From Sandaracinaceae bacterium (GTDB lineage: Bacteria > Myxococcota_A > Polyangia > Polyangiales > Houyiibacteriaceae), in contig JACKEJ010000009.1 in assembly GCA_020633055.1 (NCBI GenBank), positions 372,001 to 436,000 of the forward strand: 64,000 nucleotides of DNA, given 5' to 3'. Shown here in pieces: positions 1 through 12,661 of this stretch. The notes below the pieces were generated by a model. That model did no database searches. It saw only the letters and a program-made list of their open reading frames with translations, and was not told the origin of the DNA. The first letter of the stretch is position 1, and each line of letters starts with the position of its first letter. The position numbers and the translations under genes are program-made.

Positions 1-2
1 GC

Positions 3-1271
3 ATCCAAGGGGGCAGCGCGGCCGTGCTCGCGGAGGCGGACGCGCTCGACGCAGCGGGCGTGCCGTTCACCGCGCTGTGGGCGCAGGACTGGACCGGCAA
101 GCGCTCGTTCGTGACGGGCATGGAGGACGTGGGGGTGCAGTACCGCTGGACCGCAGACGACACGCTCTACCCCGACCTCGCGGGGCTCATCAGCACGCTG
201 CACGACCGCGACATCCGCTTCCTCGGCTACGCCAACCCCTTCGTGCAGCTGAACCTGCCCGATCACGCACAGGACATGATCGACATGGGGCTGGTGGCCC
301 TCGACGCCGACGGCGAGCCCTACACCTTCACGTCGCCCGCGGTCAGCCCGGCCGTGTCGCCAGACTTCACCAACCCCGCCACGGGTGAGTACATCAAGGG
401 CTACCTGCGCGCGATGATCACCACCTACGGCATGGACGGCTGGATGGCCGACTTCGGCGAGTGGGCGCCCGTGGACGCCGTGCTGAGCACCGGGCGCGAC
501 CCGATGCTGGCGCACAACACCTTCCCCACCGAGTGGCATGCCTTGTCGCGCGAGGTGTTCGAGGAGCTGCGGCCGGACGGTGACTGGGCGGTGTTCACGC
601 GCTCCGGCTGGGCGGGCGAGCAGGGCACGGCGCAGATCGTCTGGATCGGCGACCAAGAGGCGGACTTCCTGCCGAGTGACGGACTGCCAACGGTCGTGCC
701 CGCGCTCATCAACCTCGGGCTCACGGGGCTGCCCTTCGTGACCCACGACATCGCTGGCTTCAGCGGCGGGCCCAGCACGAAGGAGCTCTGGCTGCGCTGG
801 TGCGAGCTGGGCGCGTTCACGCCCGTCATGCGCACCCACGAGGGGCTCAAGCGCTCGCTCAACTGGAACTGGGACGGGGACGCCGAGACCACGGCGCACT
901 TCCGCCGCTTCGCGCGCATCCACGAGCTGCTGCTCCCAGAGCTGATGACCCTCGCCGCCGAAGCCGCCAGCAGCTCGCTGCCGATGCTGCGGCACCTCAC
1001 GCTGGTGTTCCCCGAGGACGAGGGCAGCCGCACGGTGGCGGACCAGTTCATGCTGGGGGACACCCTGCTGGTGGCGCCCGTGGTCACGGAGGGCGCCGTC
1101 ACGCAGAGCGTCTACCTCCCCCCGGGCAGCTGGTTCCACGTATGGACGGGCGACACCTACACGGGGGGTCAGCGCGTCACGGTGGACGCGCCCATCGGCC
1201 AGCCCCCCGTGTTCTCGCTGGGCACCGACCGCGCCGACATCCGCGCGGTCAGCGACCAGTTGACCCCCTGA
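3..1271 (+). CDS. Glycoside hydrolase family 31, 5'-truncated
   Basis: This is the C-terminal part of a GH31 retaining alpha-glycosidase. The frame is open to the left edge (it reads IQGGSAAV before the first internal start), so the N-terminus lies outside the window. Family motifs visible in order are ALWAQDWTG, the nucleophile Asp in GWMADFGE (codon 450-452), FTRSG, the acid/base Asp in WIGDQ (codon 651-653) and HDIAGF, followed by the C-terminal beta-sandwich. IQGG, the QDW/ADFGE/GDQ spelling and the absence of the usual alpha-glucosidase WxDMNE motif resemble the sulfoquinovosidase/YihQ-like branch, but the substrate cannot be fixed without the N-terminal residues. It ends 36 bases before a convergent lipoprotein gene. 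Confidence 0.85.
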   Translation: MQGGSAAVLAEADALDAAGVPFTALWAQDWTGKRSFVTGMEDVGVQYRWTADDTLYPDLAGLISTLHDRDIRFLGYANPFVQLNLPDHAQDMIDMGLVALDADGEPYTFTSPAVSPAVSPDFTNPATGEYIKGYLRAMITTYGMDGWMADFGEWAPVDAVLSTGRDPMLAHNTFPTEWHALSREVFEELRPDGDWAVFTRSGWAGEQGTAQIVWIGDQEADFLPSDGLPTVVPALINLGLTGLPFVTHDIAGFSGGPSTKELWLRWCELGAFTPVMRTHEGLKRSLNWNWDGDAETTAHFRRFARIHELLLPELMTLAAEAASSSLPMLRHLTLVFPEDEGSRTVADQFMLGDTLLVAPVVTEGAVTQSVYLPPGSWFHVWTGDTYTGGQRVTVDAPIGQPPVFSLGTDRADIRAVSDQLTP

Positions 1272-1307
1272 CTCCACGCGTCCTCCGCGGACGTGCGCTC
1301 CCGCGTG

Positions 1308-2702
1308 TCAGCGGCCGCGACCGCCCATCCCGTGTCCGCGATGACGCCCGTTGTCGCGGTGATCCATCCCGTGGCCCCGGTGCAGCCCGTTGTCGTGGTG
1401 GCTCATCCCGCGACCGCCGCCTTGAATCACGACGGAGCCATGCGGAACGGGGTGCGAGATCCGCACGTCCACGCGCGGAGGCGGAGGTGCCTGCACGCGG
1501 ACCTCGACGCGCGCCGACGGAGGCGGGGGCGCCGAGGCGACGACGCGCACGTTCGGGCCGGGCGCGTGCACCACGGCGCGTCCGCGCGGGCCGCGCCCGT
1601 GGTGGTGGACCCGCACGCTGCCGCGGTGTCGCCGACCGTTGTGTCGCACCTCGACGCGGAACGGCTGCGTGCGCACGTCGACGCGAGGGGGCAGGGGCGC
1701 CACGTACACACGCCGTGTCGCGTCCCACCGCATCACGACGGGCGTGCGCTGGCTCTCCACGTACACCTCGACGCGCGGTGGGGGGGACGCGACGTAGACG
1801 CCGGACGAGTCCGCGATGGTGGCGTGCAGCTCACCGTCCACCGGCGCTACCTCGAAGCCGTAGTCACCCGCGACCACCACCGTCCCGTCCAAGCGGCTCG
1901 CCGGGGTGACGATCGCGTGGGACGTGCGGCCCTGGTCCACCACGTGCCCGCCCGTCTCGTACTCCACCGTGAGCGCGCCCGGCGCTGGCCGCGCGGTCGG
2001 TCCCAGCTGCGCCACGTAGTGCCCCTGGTCCTCGACGTACTGAAGCTCCACGCGCTGGGGGTTGGGCTGTCCCACCCCGACGTTCACGTAGAGCTTGCCG
2101 TTGGGCACCCGCGCAGCCTCGTCGGGCAGGAAGGCGTGCACGCTCCCGTCCGCGTCGACGCGCACCTCGGGCGCCATCGGACCCACCAGCAACACCTGGC
2201 CGCCGTTGGCGGGCACGGGCGCGACCGGCACCTGGTTGAGCGTGATCACGCTGGGCGGCGCGCCCACGGGTTGCACCGTGACCTGCACGTCGCGCGGCGC
2301 GGGCGGCAGGGCCACTCCCGCGCTGCCCTCGAAGACGCGCAGGTCGTTGTCCCAGCGCAGTGGGACGGTGCGGGGCTGCCCGTCGGTGGCGCTCACTTGT
2401 ACGCTCACACTCCCGGTGGTGACGACCGAGCCATCGGGACCGCGCACCTCCGCGAGCACGAGGCCGTCTGTGCGGGGCATGACCTCGACGACGCTCGGGC
2501 CTGCGATGGCCACCTTGCCTCCGAACTGGGGGGCGACGGCGGCCGGTGTGATGCCGACGAGCGCGGCTTGAGCGAGCAGGCTGCCGGGGGCGCCGAGCGC
2601 GCTGGGGGCAGCGCCGGTGGGCGGCGGAGGCGGGTCAGCGGCCTGGGAGCACGCGGCCAAGAGGGCCGTGGCACCGAACAAGAAGGCGTTGGACTGTCTC
2701 AT
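1308..2702 (-). CDS. Hypothetical Pro/His-rich lipoprotein
   Basis: This is a 464-residue exported protein of unknown function. I chose the ATG at 2702 because it gives a short basic start and a lipoprotein signal ending LLAACSQ; the longer frame up to 2819 would add 39 residues without signal character. After the Cys comes a Pro-rich linker, then beta-rich sequence that looks like two or three Ig-like or surface-layer modules, then a strongly basic C-terminus of GRGPRGR and repeated HRDNGRHRGHG-type His/Gly/Arg units. The His-rich tail might bind metal or polyanions (inference). It is convergent with the GH31 gene. No catalytic motif was seen. Confidence 0.7.
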   Translation of the reverse strand: MRQSNAFLFGATALLAACSQAADPPPPPTGAAPSALGAPGSLLAQAALVGITPAAVAPQFGGKVAIAGPSVVEVMPRTDGLVLAEVRGPDGSVVTTGSVSVQVSATDGQPRTVPLRWDNDLRVFEGSAGVALPPAPRDVQVTVQPVGAPPSVITLNQVPVAPVPANGGQVLLVGPMAPEVRVDADGSVHAFLPDEAARVPNGKLYVNVGVGQPNPQRVELQYVEDQGHYVAQLGPTARPAPGALTVEYETGGHVVDQGRTSHAIVTPASRLDGTVVVAGDYGFEVAPVDGELHATIADSSGVYVASPPPRVEVYVESQRTPVVMRWDATRRVYVAPLPPRVDVRTQPFRVEVRHNGRRHRGSVRVHHHGRGPRGRAVVHAPGPNVRVVASAPPPPSARVEVRVQAPPPPRVDVRISHPVPHGSVVIQGGGRGMSHHDNGLHRGHGMDHRDNGRHRGHGMGGRGR

Positions 2703-2894
2703 CGCCACAGCATCACCCTGGTCCGGGATGGGGGAAAGCCCGAACACGAGGCAAAAGTACGCAAAATGCGCGAATTTTGGCGGCGCCCACGGAAGGATCG
2801 CGTGGCGCCGGAACGGCATCGGCCTGGCTATCCAGACGGCCTCGACTGCGTATGAGCCCGTCGAGGGCGGACCGGATGTCCATCGACGCGGCTC

Positions 2895-4061
2895 CTAGTA
2901 GGCGACCCGCACGAGCCCTTCACGCACCAGACGCCGGATCAGCACCAGCTTGCCGCCATCGTCCAGGTCACCGGGTAGGTCCGCGACGCGGTAGCTGCCT
3001 TCCTGGAGCGCGAACTCCAGCGGCTCCGCCGCGAAGATGGGCAGCGTCAGGTTGCCGCCGTAGCAGCTCACCGTCACCTGCTCATCGGTCTTGCGCACCC
3101 GGTACAGAAGCGCCGGTCGCGGGCTGCATTGGGACTCCAGGCTGAGCTCCGGCAGGCGCGTGACTTGCTCCAGCTGTCCTTCCAGGAGGCTGTGGCGGGT
3201 GGAGATGAGGTCGTCGGCGAACGTGTCGAGTGCGCTGTCGAAGTCGGCGTGCTCCACGATCTTCTGGAGCAGCTGCTTGAAGTGCTCGCGCGCCGCGCCG
3301 CGATCGAAGCCAGGGTCCGTGAAGCCCGGCGGCAGCGCCTGGCGGAACTCGGCGAACTTCGTGCCGACGGTCGCCGCGGCCTCGAGCACGAGCTCCATCC
3401 ACGACGTGTTCAAGATGCCCACTGTGATGTGCATCGAGTGCGAGTCTTCAGTGGAGGCGTCGTGCATGACCCCGCGTGGGACGTAGAGCATCTCGCCCGC
3501 CTTGAGCGTGAAGTCCATCGTCGTCTCCTTGGGGAGATCCACGTCGGGGTCGAAGCGCATGGCGCGGAACGGCAGCTCCACGGGGGTGTCGTAGATCTTC
3601 CAGTGCTTTTCACCGGAGATCTGGAGCACGAACACGTCGTGGCTGTCCCAGTGCGAGCGCAGCCCTTGCGAGCCCGGTGGGGTGACGTAGATGTTGGCCT
3701 GGAAGCGCTGGCTCATCTCGGCTTCCATCGAGCGGCACAGGTTCGACATGCTCGGCAGGTGGGACTCCAGGTTGCCGAGGATGATCGACGAGCCATCCGC
3801 GTAGCGCTGGTACAGGCGCCCCGCGTCGATCAGACCGCTCGGGTAGGTGTAGTCCTCCTTCGTGAGCCCACCCCGCGCATCCGCCATGCTGATCTGCGGA
3901 TGCGACAGGTGCAGCGTGGTGATGACACGGTCGATCATCTCCCACGTGAGGAGCTTGTCGTAATAATTCCGGTCCTCGCGCTGGACGAGGCAAGGCTTCT
4001 TTTCGAAGTAATCTCGGAGGAATTCCTCTGCGCTCAAGGGTGCGCAGAGGTAGGACAGCAT
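2895..4061 (-). CDS. JmjC-domain (cupin) Fe(II)/2-oxoglutarate oxygenase-like protein
   Basis: This is a 388-residue member of the JmjC cupin oxygenases of the ribosomal-oxygenase type (YcfD/NO66/MINA relatives), which hydroxylate side chains of proteins or peptides. The iron triad is visible: His137 and Asp139 in SHWDSHDVF (codons 3651-3653 and 3645-3647) and His200 in PRGVMHDAS (3462-3464), numbered from the ATG at 4061. The segment FVLQISGEKHWKIY matches the strand following the HxD motif in the family. A C-terminal winged-helix-like region of about 150 residues follows, as in ROX proteins. A GTG at 4079 is an alternative start. It is transcribed divergently from a small Tat-leader repeat peptide, 146 bases away, which may be its substrate (inference). 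Confidence 0.85.
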   Translation of the reverse strand: MLSYLCAPLSAEEFLRDYFEKKPCLVQREDRNYYDKLLTWEMIDRVITTLHLSHPQISMADARGGLTKEDYTYPSGLIDAGRLYQRYADGSSIILGNLESHLPSMSNLCRSMEAEMSQRFQANIYVTPPGSQGLRSHWDSHDVFVLQISGEKHWKIYDTPVELPFRAMRFDPDVDLPKETTMDFTLKAGEMLYVPRGVMHDASTEDSHSMHITVGILNTSWMELVLEAAATVGTKFAEFRQALPPGFTDPGFDRGAAREHFKQLLQKIVEHADFDSALDTFADDLISTRHSLLEGQLEQVTRLPELSLESQCSPRPALLYRVRKTDEQVTVSCYGGNLTLPIFAAEPLEFALQEGSYRVADLPGDLDDGGKLVLIRRLVREGLVRVAY

Positions 4062-4207
4062 GGTACGGGTGGGTGTCACGGCACGTTTGTATCAGGGGTG
4101 GCGTATCTTGGATCCGAATATCTTCTGTAAATGTTCGTCCCCAACGGTTACGCTCGCGGTCGAGTCAATTCGCCCTCGTGCGCATCCGAAATTCCAAGGA
4201 GTCCCCA

Positions 4208-4543
4208 ATGAGCAAGAAGAAGAGCCTGTCCGAGCAAGACATCACCACCGAGCGCACCATGGGTCGTCGCGGCATGCTGCAGATGGTCGGCGGTACGCTG
4301 CTGGCCGGCGCTGCAGTGACCGCCGTGGGCGCGGTCGCCCGCGCCGAGCGCCCCTCCGAGCTGGCGAACGACAGCGATCCGAGCGACGGCGCGGGTCGTG
4401 GCCGCACCGGTCACACCGACCGTGACACCGGTGGCAACGGCGACGCGGCTGGCCGCGGCGTCTGCGCCGAGCGCGGCGTGACCGACTCCGACAGCGGTTC
4501 GGGCGCGGACGGTGCCGGTCGCGGCCGTGGGCCCTGCCGCTGA
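4208..4543 (+). CDS. Small Tat-signal peptide with Asp/Gly/Arg repeats
   Basis: This is a 111-residue protein. AAGGA sits 7 bases before the ATG. Residues 16-46 form a twin-arginine type leader (RTMGRRGMLQ, then a hydrophobic stretch, then AVARA just before a likely cleavage site at 46/47). The mature part of about 65 residues is almost only D, G, R, T, S and A. It holds three imperfect repeats of the form DxDxG...D..AGRG, at residues 54-68, 70-84 and 92-108, plus two Cys (86 and 110). The DxDxG spacing recalls calcium-binding loops. A strong hairpin terminator follows directly, so it is a single-gene transcript. Its divergent neighbour is a JmjC oxygenase. I know no characterised family; it could be a modified-peptide precursor or a small secreted Ca-binding protein. 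Confidence 0.75.
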   Translation: MSKKKSLSEQDITTERTMGRRGMLQMVGGTLLAGAAVTAVGAVARAERPSELANDSDPSDGAGRGRTGHTDRDTGGNGDAAGRGVCAERGVTDSDSGSGADGAGRGRGPCR

Positions 4544-4570
4544 GCGGCTGACTCACGAGACGACCACAGA

Positions 4571-4604
4571 AAAGACCCGGGCTTCGGCTCGGGTCTTTCT
4601 TTGT
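4571..4604 (+). terminator. Rho-independent terminator
   Basis: There is a 12-bp stem (arms 4571-4582 and 4587-4598, one G-T wobble) capped by a TTCG tetraloop, with the T-rich 3' arm running into TCTTTC. It lies 28 bases after the stop of the Tat-leader peptide gene and before the dehydratase gene, so it should end the peptide transcript. Confidence 0.9.
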
Positions 4605-4641
4605 GAGTGCAGGTCGGGCGCGCACTCGGCACCCTTGGCCC

Positions 4642-5628
4642 ATGACGTTGCCTCAGCCCGACGACGTGCTCGACGCGCGCCAGCGCATTCACAAGTACGT
4701 GCGCGAGACGCCCGTGTTCACGTCGGCCTCGCTCGACGCGCTGTGCGGCGCGACGCTGTTCTTCAAGGCCGAGAACCTGCAGCGCGCGGGCGCCTTCAAG
4801 TTTCGTGGGGCCACCAATGCGGTGCTGCAGCTGGACGAGCACGCGCGAGCGCGCGGCGTGGCGACGCACTCGTCCGGCAACCACGGCGCTGCGCTTTCGC
4901 TCGCAGCGCAGCGCGCGGGCCTCTCGGCCACGGTGGTGATGCCCAACAACAGCGTCTCCAGCAAGCGCGCGGCCGTGCTGGCGTTCGGCGGGCGCGTGGT
5001 GGACTGCGAGCCCACGGCCGCCGCCCGTGTCGCTGGGTTGGACGAGGTGCTGCGGGCGACGGGGGCGACGTCAATCCACCCCTACGAGCACCCCGCGGTA
5101 GTCGCAGGGCAGGGCACGGCCGCGCTCGAGCTGATGGAGCAGGCCGAAGGGCTGAACGCGCTGCTCGTTCCGGTGGGCGGGGGTGGTCTCCTGGGGGGCA
5201 GCCTCTTGGCGGTGCGCGCGTCAGGGCTGGCGGTGGACGTGTTCGCGTGCGAGCCCGCGGGCGCCGCCGACGCGGCCCGCAGCTTTCGGGCGCGTGAGCG
5301 TCTGGTGGACTTCGTCCCGGACACGGTCGCGGACGGGCTCCGCACCCCGCTCGGCGAGGTGGGCTTCGCGCTCATGATGGCTCACGCCAGCGACGTGGTG
5401 GCTGTCTCCGAGCACGCCATCCTGCTGGCCATGCGCCTGGTCTGGGAGCGCTTGAAGCTGGTCGTCGAGCCTTCGTCCGCCGTGCCCTTGGCCGCGCTGC
5501 TGCCGGGCGGGCCACTGCACGACAAGCTCCGCGGCAAGCGGGTGGGGCTGATCCTGAGCGGCGGCAACGTCGACCTGGACGCGCTCCCGGCGCTGCCCCC
5601 GCTGAGCTCGTGCGGGTCGACTCCGTAG
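4642..5628 (+). CDS. PLP-dependent threonine/serine dehydratase family enzyme
   Basis: This is a 328-residue fold-type II PLP enzyme (threonine dehydratase / serine racemase group), giving 2-oxo acids and ammonia from Ser/Thr or racemising Ser. The Schiff-base lysine is Lys53 in AFKFRGA. SSGNHG is the substrate loop (about residues 76-81), and PVGGGGLLGG (around 178-187) is the phosphate-binding glycine loop. VEPSSA and LSGGN sit in the C-terminal lobe. There is no ACT regulatory domain, so it resembles the short catabolic/racemase type rather than biosynthetic IlvA. The ATG at 4642 is used because the frame upstream runs back into the terminator hairpin. Confidence 0.9.
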   Translation: MTLPQPDDVLDARQRIHKYVRETPVFTSASLDALCGATLFFKAENLQRAGAFKFRGATNAVLQLDEHARARGVATHSSGNHGAALSLAAQRAGLSATVVMPNNSVSSKRAAVLAFGGRVVDCEPTAAARVAGLDEVLRATGATSIHPYEHPAVVAGQGTAALELMEQAEGLNALLVPVGGGGLLGGSLLAVRASGLAVDVFACEPAGAADAARSFRARERLVDFVPDTVADGLRTPLGEVGFALMMAHASDVVAVSEHAILLAMRLVWERLKLVVEPSSAVPLAALLPGGPLHDKLRGKRVGLILSGGNVDLDALPALPPLSSCGSTP

Positions 5629-5685
5629 CCGATCCCGCGGGCGCGCTCGAGCGCGCGGGGCCACCTCACGCCTCGGTCGGACGGG

Positions 5686-6585
5686 TCAGCCGGTGGACAG
5701 CGCGTCGCGCCCGGCGATCGGGAGCACGTCCACGGACTGTGCGCTCTGCTGCGCGCCCGACGTACGGAGCACGCCCCGGACGGGCGAGACGTCGCTGTAG
5801 TCGCGACCGCGCGCCACCACCACGTGGTCGTTGCCGACCGCGACCTTGTTGGTGGGGTCGTACTCGACCCACCCGAGCGTGGGACCGCACCACGCCCGCA
5901 CCCACGCGTGCATCGCGTCCGCGCCCTCGAGGCGTTCGCCGCCGGGGGGCGGCTCGGTGCGTAAGAAGCCGCTCACGTAGCCCGCCGGGATGCCCACCTC
6001 GCGTAGGCACCCGATCATGATGTGCGCGAAGTCCTGGCACACGCCGTGGCGGGCCTCGAACGCTTCCTCGACGGGCGTGTCCACGGTGGTGGCGTCCGCG
6101 TCGAAGCGCAGCTCCGTGTGGAGCGCCTCTCCCACGCGGGTGATGGCCTCGAGCGCGGTCATGTCGCCGTGCGTGTGCTGGCGGGCGAAGGCGCGCAGCG
6201 TGGACAGGCGAGGGACACGCGCGGAGGCTGCCACGAAGTGGTGTGGCGAGGTCGGGCCGAGGTCACGCACCTGCGCGATGGCCGTGGCGAGGGTGTCGAA
6301 CGGGTCGCTGGGCGCGTCGCTCGGGCTCTTCTGGCGGTCCACCCGCGCGCGCACGGAGATGCCCAACTCGTCGTGGGGGGAGCTGAGGGACAGCCGCACC
6401 ACCTCGTTGCCGAAGAAGTCCGTGAAGCGCGCGCGCTCCCCGTCCGCAGGGCGTGCGTCCAGCGCCGCGGCCACCAGGCGTTGCTCGCCCGGGAGGTCCG
6501 CCGGCAGCACCCTCAGCAGGTGGCGTCCTGCGTTGGCCGGCCGCTGATACTGGTAGTCGATGCGTAGGACGATGTCGTAGAGCAT
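5686..6585 (-). CDS. Transglutaminase-like protease-fold protein
   Basis: This is a 299-residue bacterial transglutaminase-like protein. An N-terminal beta domain (residues 1 to about 150, the family's Bact_transglu_N region with YDIVLRIDYQYQRPA) precedes the papain-like core. The catalytic triad is visible as Cys in GVCQDFAH, His in DAMHAWV and Asp in VEYDPTN. It is the last gene of a three-gene minus-strand operon with an ATP-grasp/alpha-E protein (gap 6 bases) and a transglutaminase-DUF2126 protein. This trio is widely conserved and has been proposed from gene neighbourhood to make or modify peptides. The substrate is unknown. Confidence 0.9.
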   Translation of the reverse strand: MLYDIVLRIDYQYQRPANAGRHLLRVLPADLPGEQRLVAAALDARPADGERARFTDFFGNEVVRLSLSSPHDELGISVRARVDRQKSPSDAPSDPFDTLATAIAQVRDLGPTSPHHFVAASARVPRLSTLRAFARQHTHGDMTALEAITRVGEALHTELRFDADATTVDTPVEEAFEARHGVCQDFAHIMIGCLREVGIPAGYVSGFLRTEPPPGGERLEGADAMHAWVRAWCGPTLGWVEYDPTNKVAVGNDHVVVARGRDYSDVSPVRGVLRTSGAQQSAQSVDVLPIAGRDALSTG

Positions 6586-6591
6586 GCCCGG

Positions 6592-9000
6592 CTACCGCAG
6601 GTAAGCGTTGGTGAGGTGCTCGGACAGGCCCGCCAGGTCGACGAGCAGCCCCTGCAACGCGTCGTTGCCGAGGGTGTCGACCGTCTTCACGGTGAGCTGC
6701 GTGTGGACCTGCAGCGTGGCTCGCGCGAAGGCCGAGAGCTGGCCCAGCTCGTCGAAGCCCGGGAGCGCGCTGGCGTGCTCGCGGAACGCGTCGAGCTGGA
6801 AGCGCACCGAGCGAGGGTTCAGCGCGTCGAGCGCCAGCAGGTCGATGACCGTCTCGCGTGTCGTCGCGACCACATACCGCCTGCGGTGCGTCATCACGCT
6901 GTCGCAGAGCTCCACGGCGAGGTCCAGCGCGCCGTTCGCTTCGGGGGTGTCCGTGAGCTGCAGCAGCACCTGCACGGTCAGCATCGCGCGCTCCAGCGCC
7001 CGCCCCATGCTGAGGAAGCGCCAGCTGGTGAAGCGGTACATGTTCTCGTGCACGAGCCCGGAGAAGCCGCTCACCTTGCGCAGCAGCACGCCGACCACGC
7101 GCGCCGTGTCGTCCGCGCTCATGCGCTTCTTGTCGTAGCGCTGCGCGTGCTGCGCGAGGTCTTGCAGCGCGACCCACCCATCCACCGAGAACAGGTCGCG
7201 CACTTGGCTCGCGCTGTGGACCACCGCCGAGAGCGCGCTCAGCAGCCCCTTCGGGATGGGCTGGCTCGGGTCCACCCCGAACGTGGCCAGGTGGCCCCGC
7301 AGCCGCACGCACAGCGCGGCGTTCTCGTCGTGGGCCTCGGCCAGGCGCACGTGGTACGCGCGCAGCAGGCGCAGGATGACCTCCACGCGCTCCACGTAGC
7401 GCCCCAGCCAGAAGAGGTTGTCGGCCGCGCGGCTGGTCAGCGCCCCGGGCAGCGTGCGCAGGAAGGGCTGAGACGGATGCGGCAGGAGGCTCGGTGCATC
7501 CACCTCGCTGTCGCTCCAGATCCACACGTCGGCCACGGACCCACCGCGCTGCATGGCGATGGCCCCCGGGTCCTCGGAGCGACCGATGCGCGCGAAACCG
7601 CCGGGCATCACCTGCCAGCCGTCCGGAGTGCGCGCCAGGAAGACACGCACGCTCATTGGGCGGGGCTTGAGCACGCCGTCGACGAACGCTGGTGTGGTGG
7701 AGAGCGTGACCGACTCCTGGGCGACCCAGTGCGGCCCGTCGCTCATCAGGCGGGCCTCCACCTCGGTGCGCGTCACGCGCGCTGCACCCGGCGCGCGCCC
7801 CCCGACGAAGATGGCACCCGACGTGTCGAACGGTAGGCCCGTGGACAGCGCGGGGCTGATCATCACGCGGTCCAGGTTGCGCAGCACGTGCGCGCGCTCG
7901 GACTCCTGACCGCACCACCAGGTCGCGATGTTCGGCAGGCGCAGGGGCTCGCCGCGCAGCGCCTCGCACAGCCGTGGCAGAAAGGCCATCAGCGCACGGG
8001 TCTCGAGCACGCCCGCACCAAGGGCGTTCACCATGGTCACGCCCCCCCGCCGCACCGCGTCCACCATGCCGGCGGTCCCGAGCCCCGAGCGCTCATCCAG
8101 CTCCAGCGGGTCCGCGAAGGTGGCGTCCAGGCGACGGAAGAGCACGCTGACGGGCTGCAGGCCAGTGACGGTGCGCACCATCACGCGCCCATCGACCACC
8201 ACCAGATCCTCACCCTCGAGCAGCGCGAACCCGAGGTAGCGCGCGATGTAGGCGTGCTCGTAGTAGGTGTCGTTGTGCGGCCCGGGGGTCAGGATCGCGA
8301 CCTGGCTGTCTTCTTCGGCGCGCAGCCCCTGCAGCGCATCACGGAAGGCCTGGAAGAAGCCGGCCAGCCGATGCACGTTCGCGCTCGAGTACAGGTCTGC
8401 GAACACGCGCGATGTGGCGACGCGGTTCTCCAGCGCGAAGCCAGCACCCGAGGGCGCCTGCGTGCGGTCGCCCAGCACCCACCACCGACCGCCCGGCCCG
8501 CGCCCGATCTCGAACGCCAAGAAGTGCAGGAAGTGCCCCGAGCGAGGCCTGATGCCCACCATCGGCCGCAGCCATTCGGGGCTCTCGGCCAGCAGCGCGG
8601 GCGGGAGGTGCCCGTCACGCGCCAGCGTGTTGTCTCCGTACATGTCGGCCACGATGGCCTCGAGCAGCTCGGCGCGTTGGGTCAGCCCGGCGGCGATCTC
8701 GGTCCACTCGCGCTCGTGGATGATCACCGGCAGGTGGCTCAGGGGCCACTCGCGCTCATGAGAGCTGTCCTGCCCGTACTGCCGGAAGTACACCCCCGCG
8801 TCGGCCAGGTACTGGTCACCGCGGGCGAAGTGTTCGAGCAGCTCGTCGCGGCCGAGCGGCGCCAAGTGCTCCAGCAGCTCCTGCCAGCCCGAGCGGACAC
8901 GGCGTTCACTACCCAGCAGCTCGTCGGGCACGTCCGGCCACGGCTGGTAGTCGTCGAGGAGCTTGCTCGGCGTGTCGCTCGGCATGGACCGGGCACCCAT
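6592..9000 (-). CDS. Circularly permuted ATP-grasp / alpha-E domain fusion protein
   Basis: This is an 802-residue fusion. About residues 70-490 form the circularly permuted ATP-grasp domain (older DUF404/DUF407), with motifs such as HEREWTEIAAGL, LGDRTQAPSG, ILTPGPHNDTYYEHA, PLELDERS and GVTMVNALGAGV. About residues 500-800 form the helical alpha-E domain (older DUF403), beginning LTSRAADNLFWLGRYVERVE. These proteins are predicted amide or peptide ligases acting with the neighbouring transglutaminases; the reaction is not established. The ATG at 9000 follows the upstream stop by one base; an ATG at 8985 is also possible. In many genomes the two domains are separate genes, so the fusion is a lineage variant. 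Confidence 0.9.
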   Translation of the reverse strand: MGARSMPSDTPSKLLDDYQPWPDVPDELLGSERRVRSGWQELLEHLAPLGRDELLEHFARGDQYLADAGVYFRQYGQDSSHEREWPLSHLPVIIHEREWTEIAAGLTQRAELLEAIVADMYGDNTLARDGHLPPALLAESPEWLRPMVGIRPRSGHFLHFLAFEIGRGPGGRWWVLGDRTQAPSGAGFALENRVATSRVFADLYSSANVHRLAGFFQAFRDALQGLRAEEDSQVAILTPGPHNDTYYEHAYIARYLGFALLEGEDLVVVDGRVMVRTVTGLQPVSVLFRRLDATFADPLELDERSGLGTAGMVDAVRRGGVTMVNALGAGVLETRALMAFLPRLCEALRGEPLRLPNIATWWCGQESERAHVLRNLDRVMISPALSTGLPFDTSGAIFVGGRAPGAARVTRTEVEARLMSDGPHWVAQESVTLSTTPAFVDGVLKPRPMSVRVFLARTPDGWQVMPGGFARIGRSEDPGAIAMQRGGSVADVWIWSDSEVDAPSLLPHPSQPFLRTLPGALTSRAADNLFWLGRYVERVEVILRLLRAYHVRLAEAHDENAALCVRLRGHLATFGVDPSQPIPKGLLSALSAVVHSASQVRDLFSVDGWVALQDLAQHAQRYDKKRMSADDTARVVGVLLRKVSGFSGLVHENMYRFTSWRFLSMGRALERAMLTVQVLLQLTDTPEANGALDLAVELCDSVMTHRRRYVVATTRETVIDLLALDALNPRSVRFQLDAFREHASALPGFDELGQLSAFARATLQVHTQLTVKTVDTLGNDALQGLLVDLAGLSEHLTNAYLR

Positions 9001-9001
9001 A

Positions 9002-12382
<3,381 letters not shown>

Positions 12383-12661
12383 GCCTTCGTATAGCACCGT
12401 CGCGGTTCGTCACCGGGGCAAGCGCGGCGTCGGGTCCGTTCCCAGCCCCGCAATTTACCCGGGCGAAACGCGGGGCTCATCGGCCGGACGCCGAACGAGC
12501 GCCACCCCCCGTCGTTTGGGGGCGCATTAGGTCGTTCTTGGGACGCCCTGGACGTGACTTTCCGGCGTCTCGGGTGATATCTTCGAAAGAATGTATCTAC
12601 GGGCCCGTGGGGCCCGAGCGTTCGGTCGCGCGAGGCGCGGCGCGTTTCATCTGGAGTGTCC

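Noticed and set aside
12600..12616. Perfect 7-bp hairpin before the TPR-like gene
   Set aside because: It is a GC palindrome without a T-run or known operator match; it could be chance in such GC-rich DNA.
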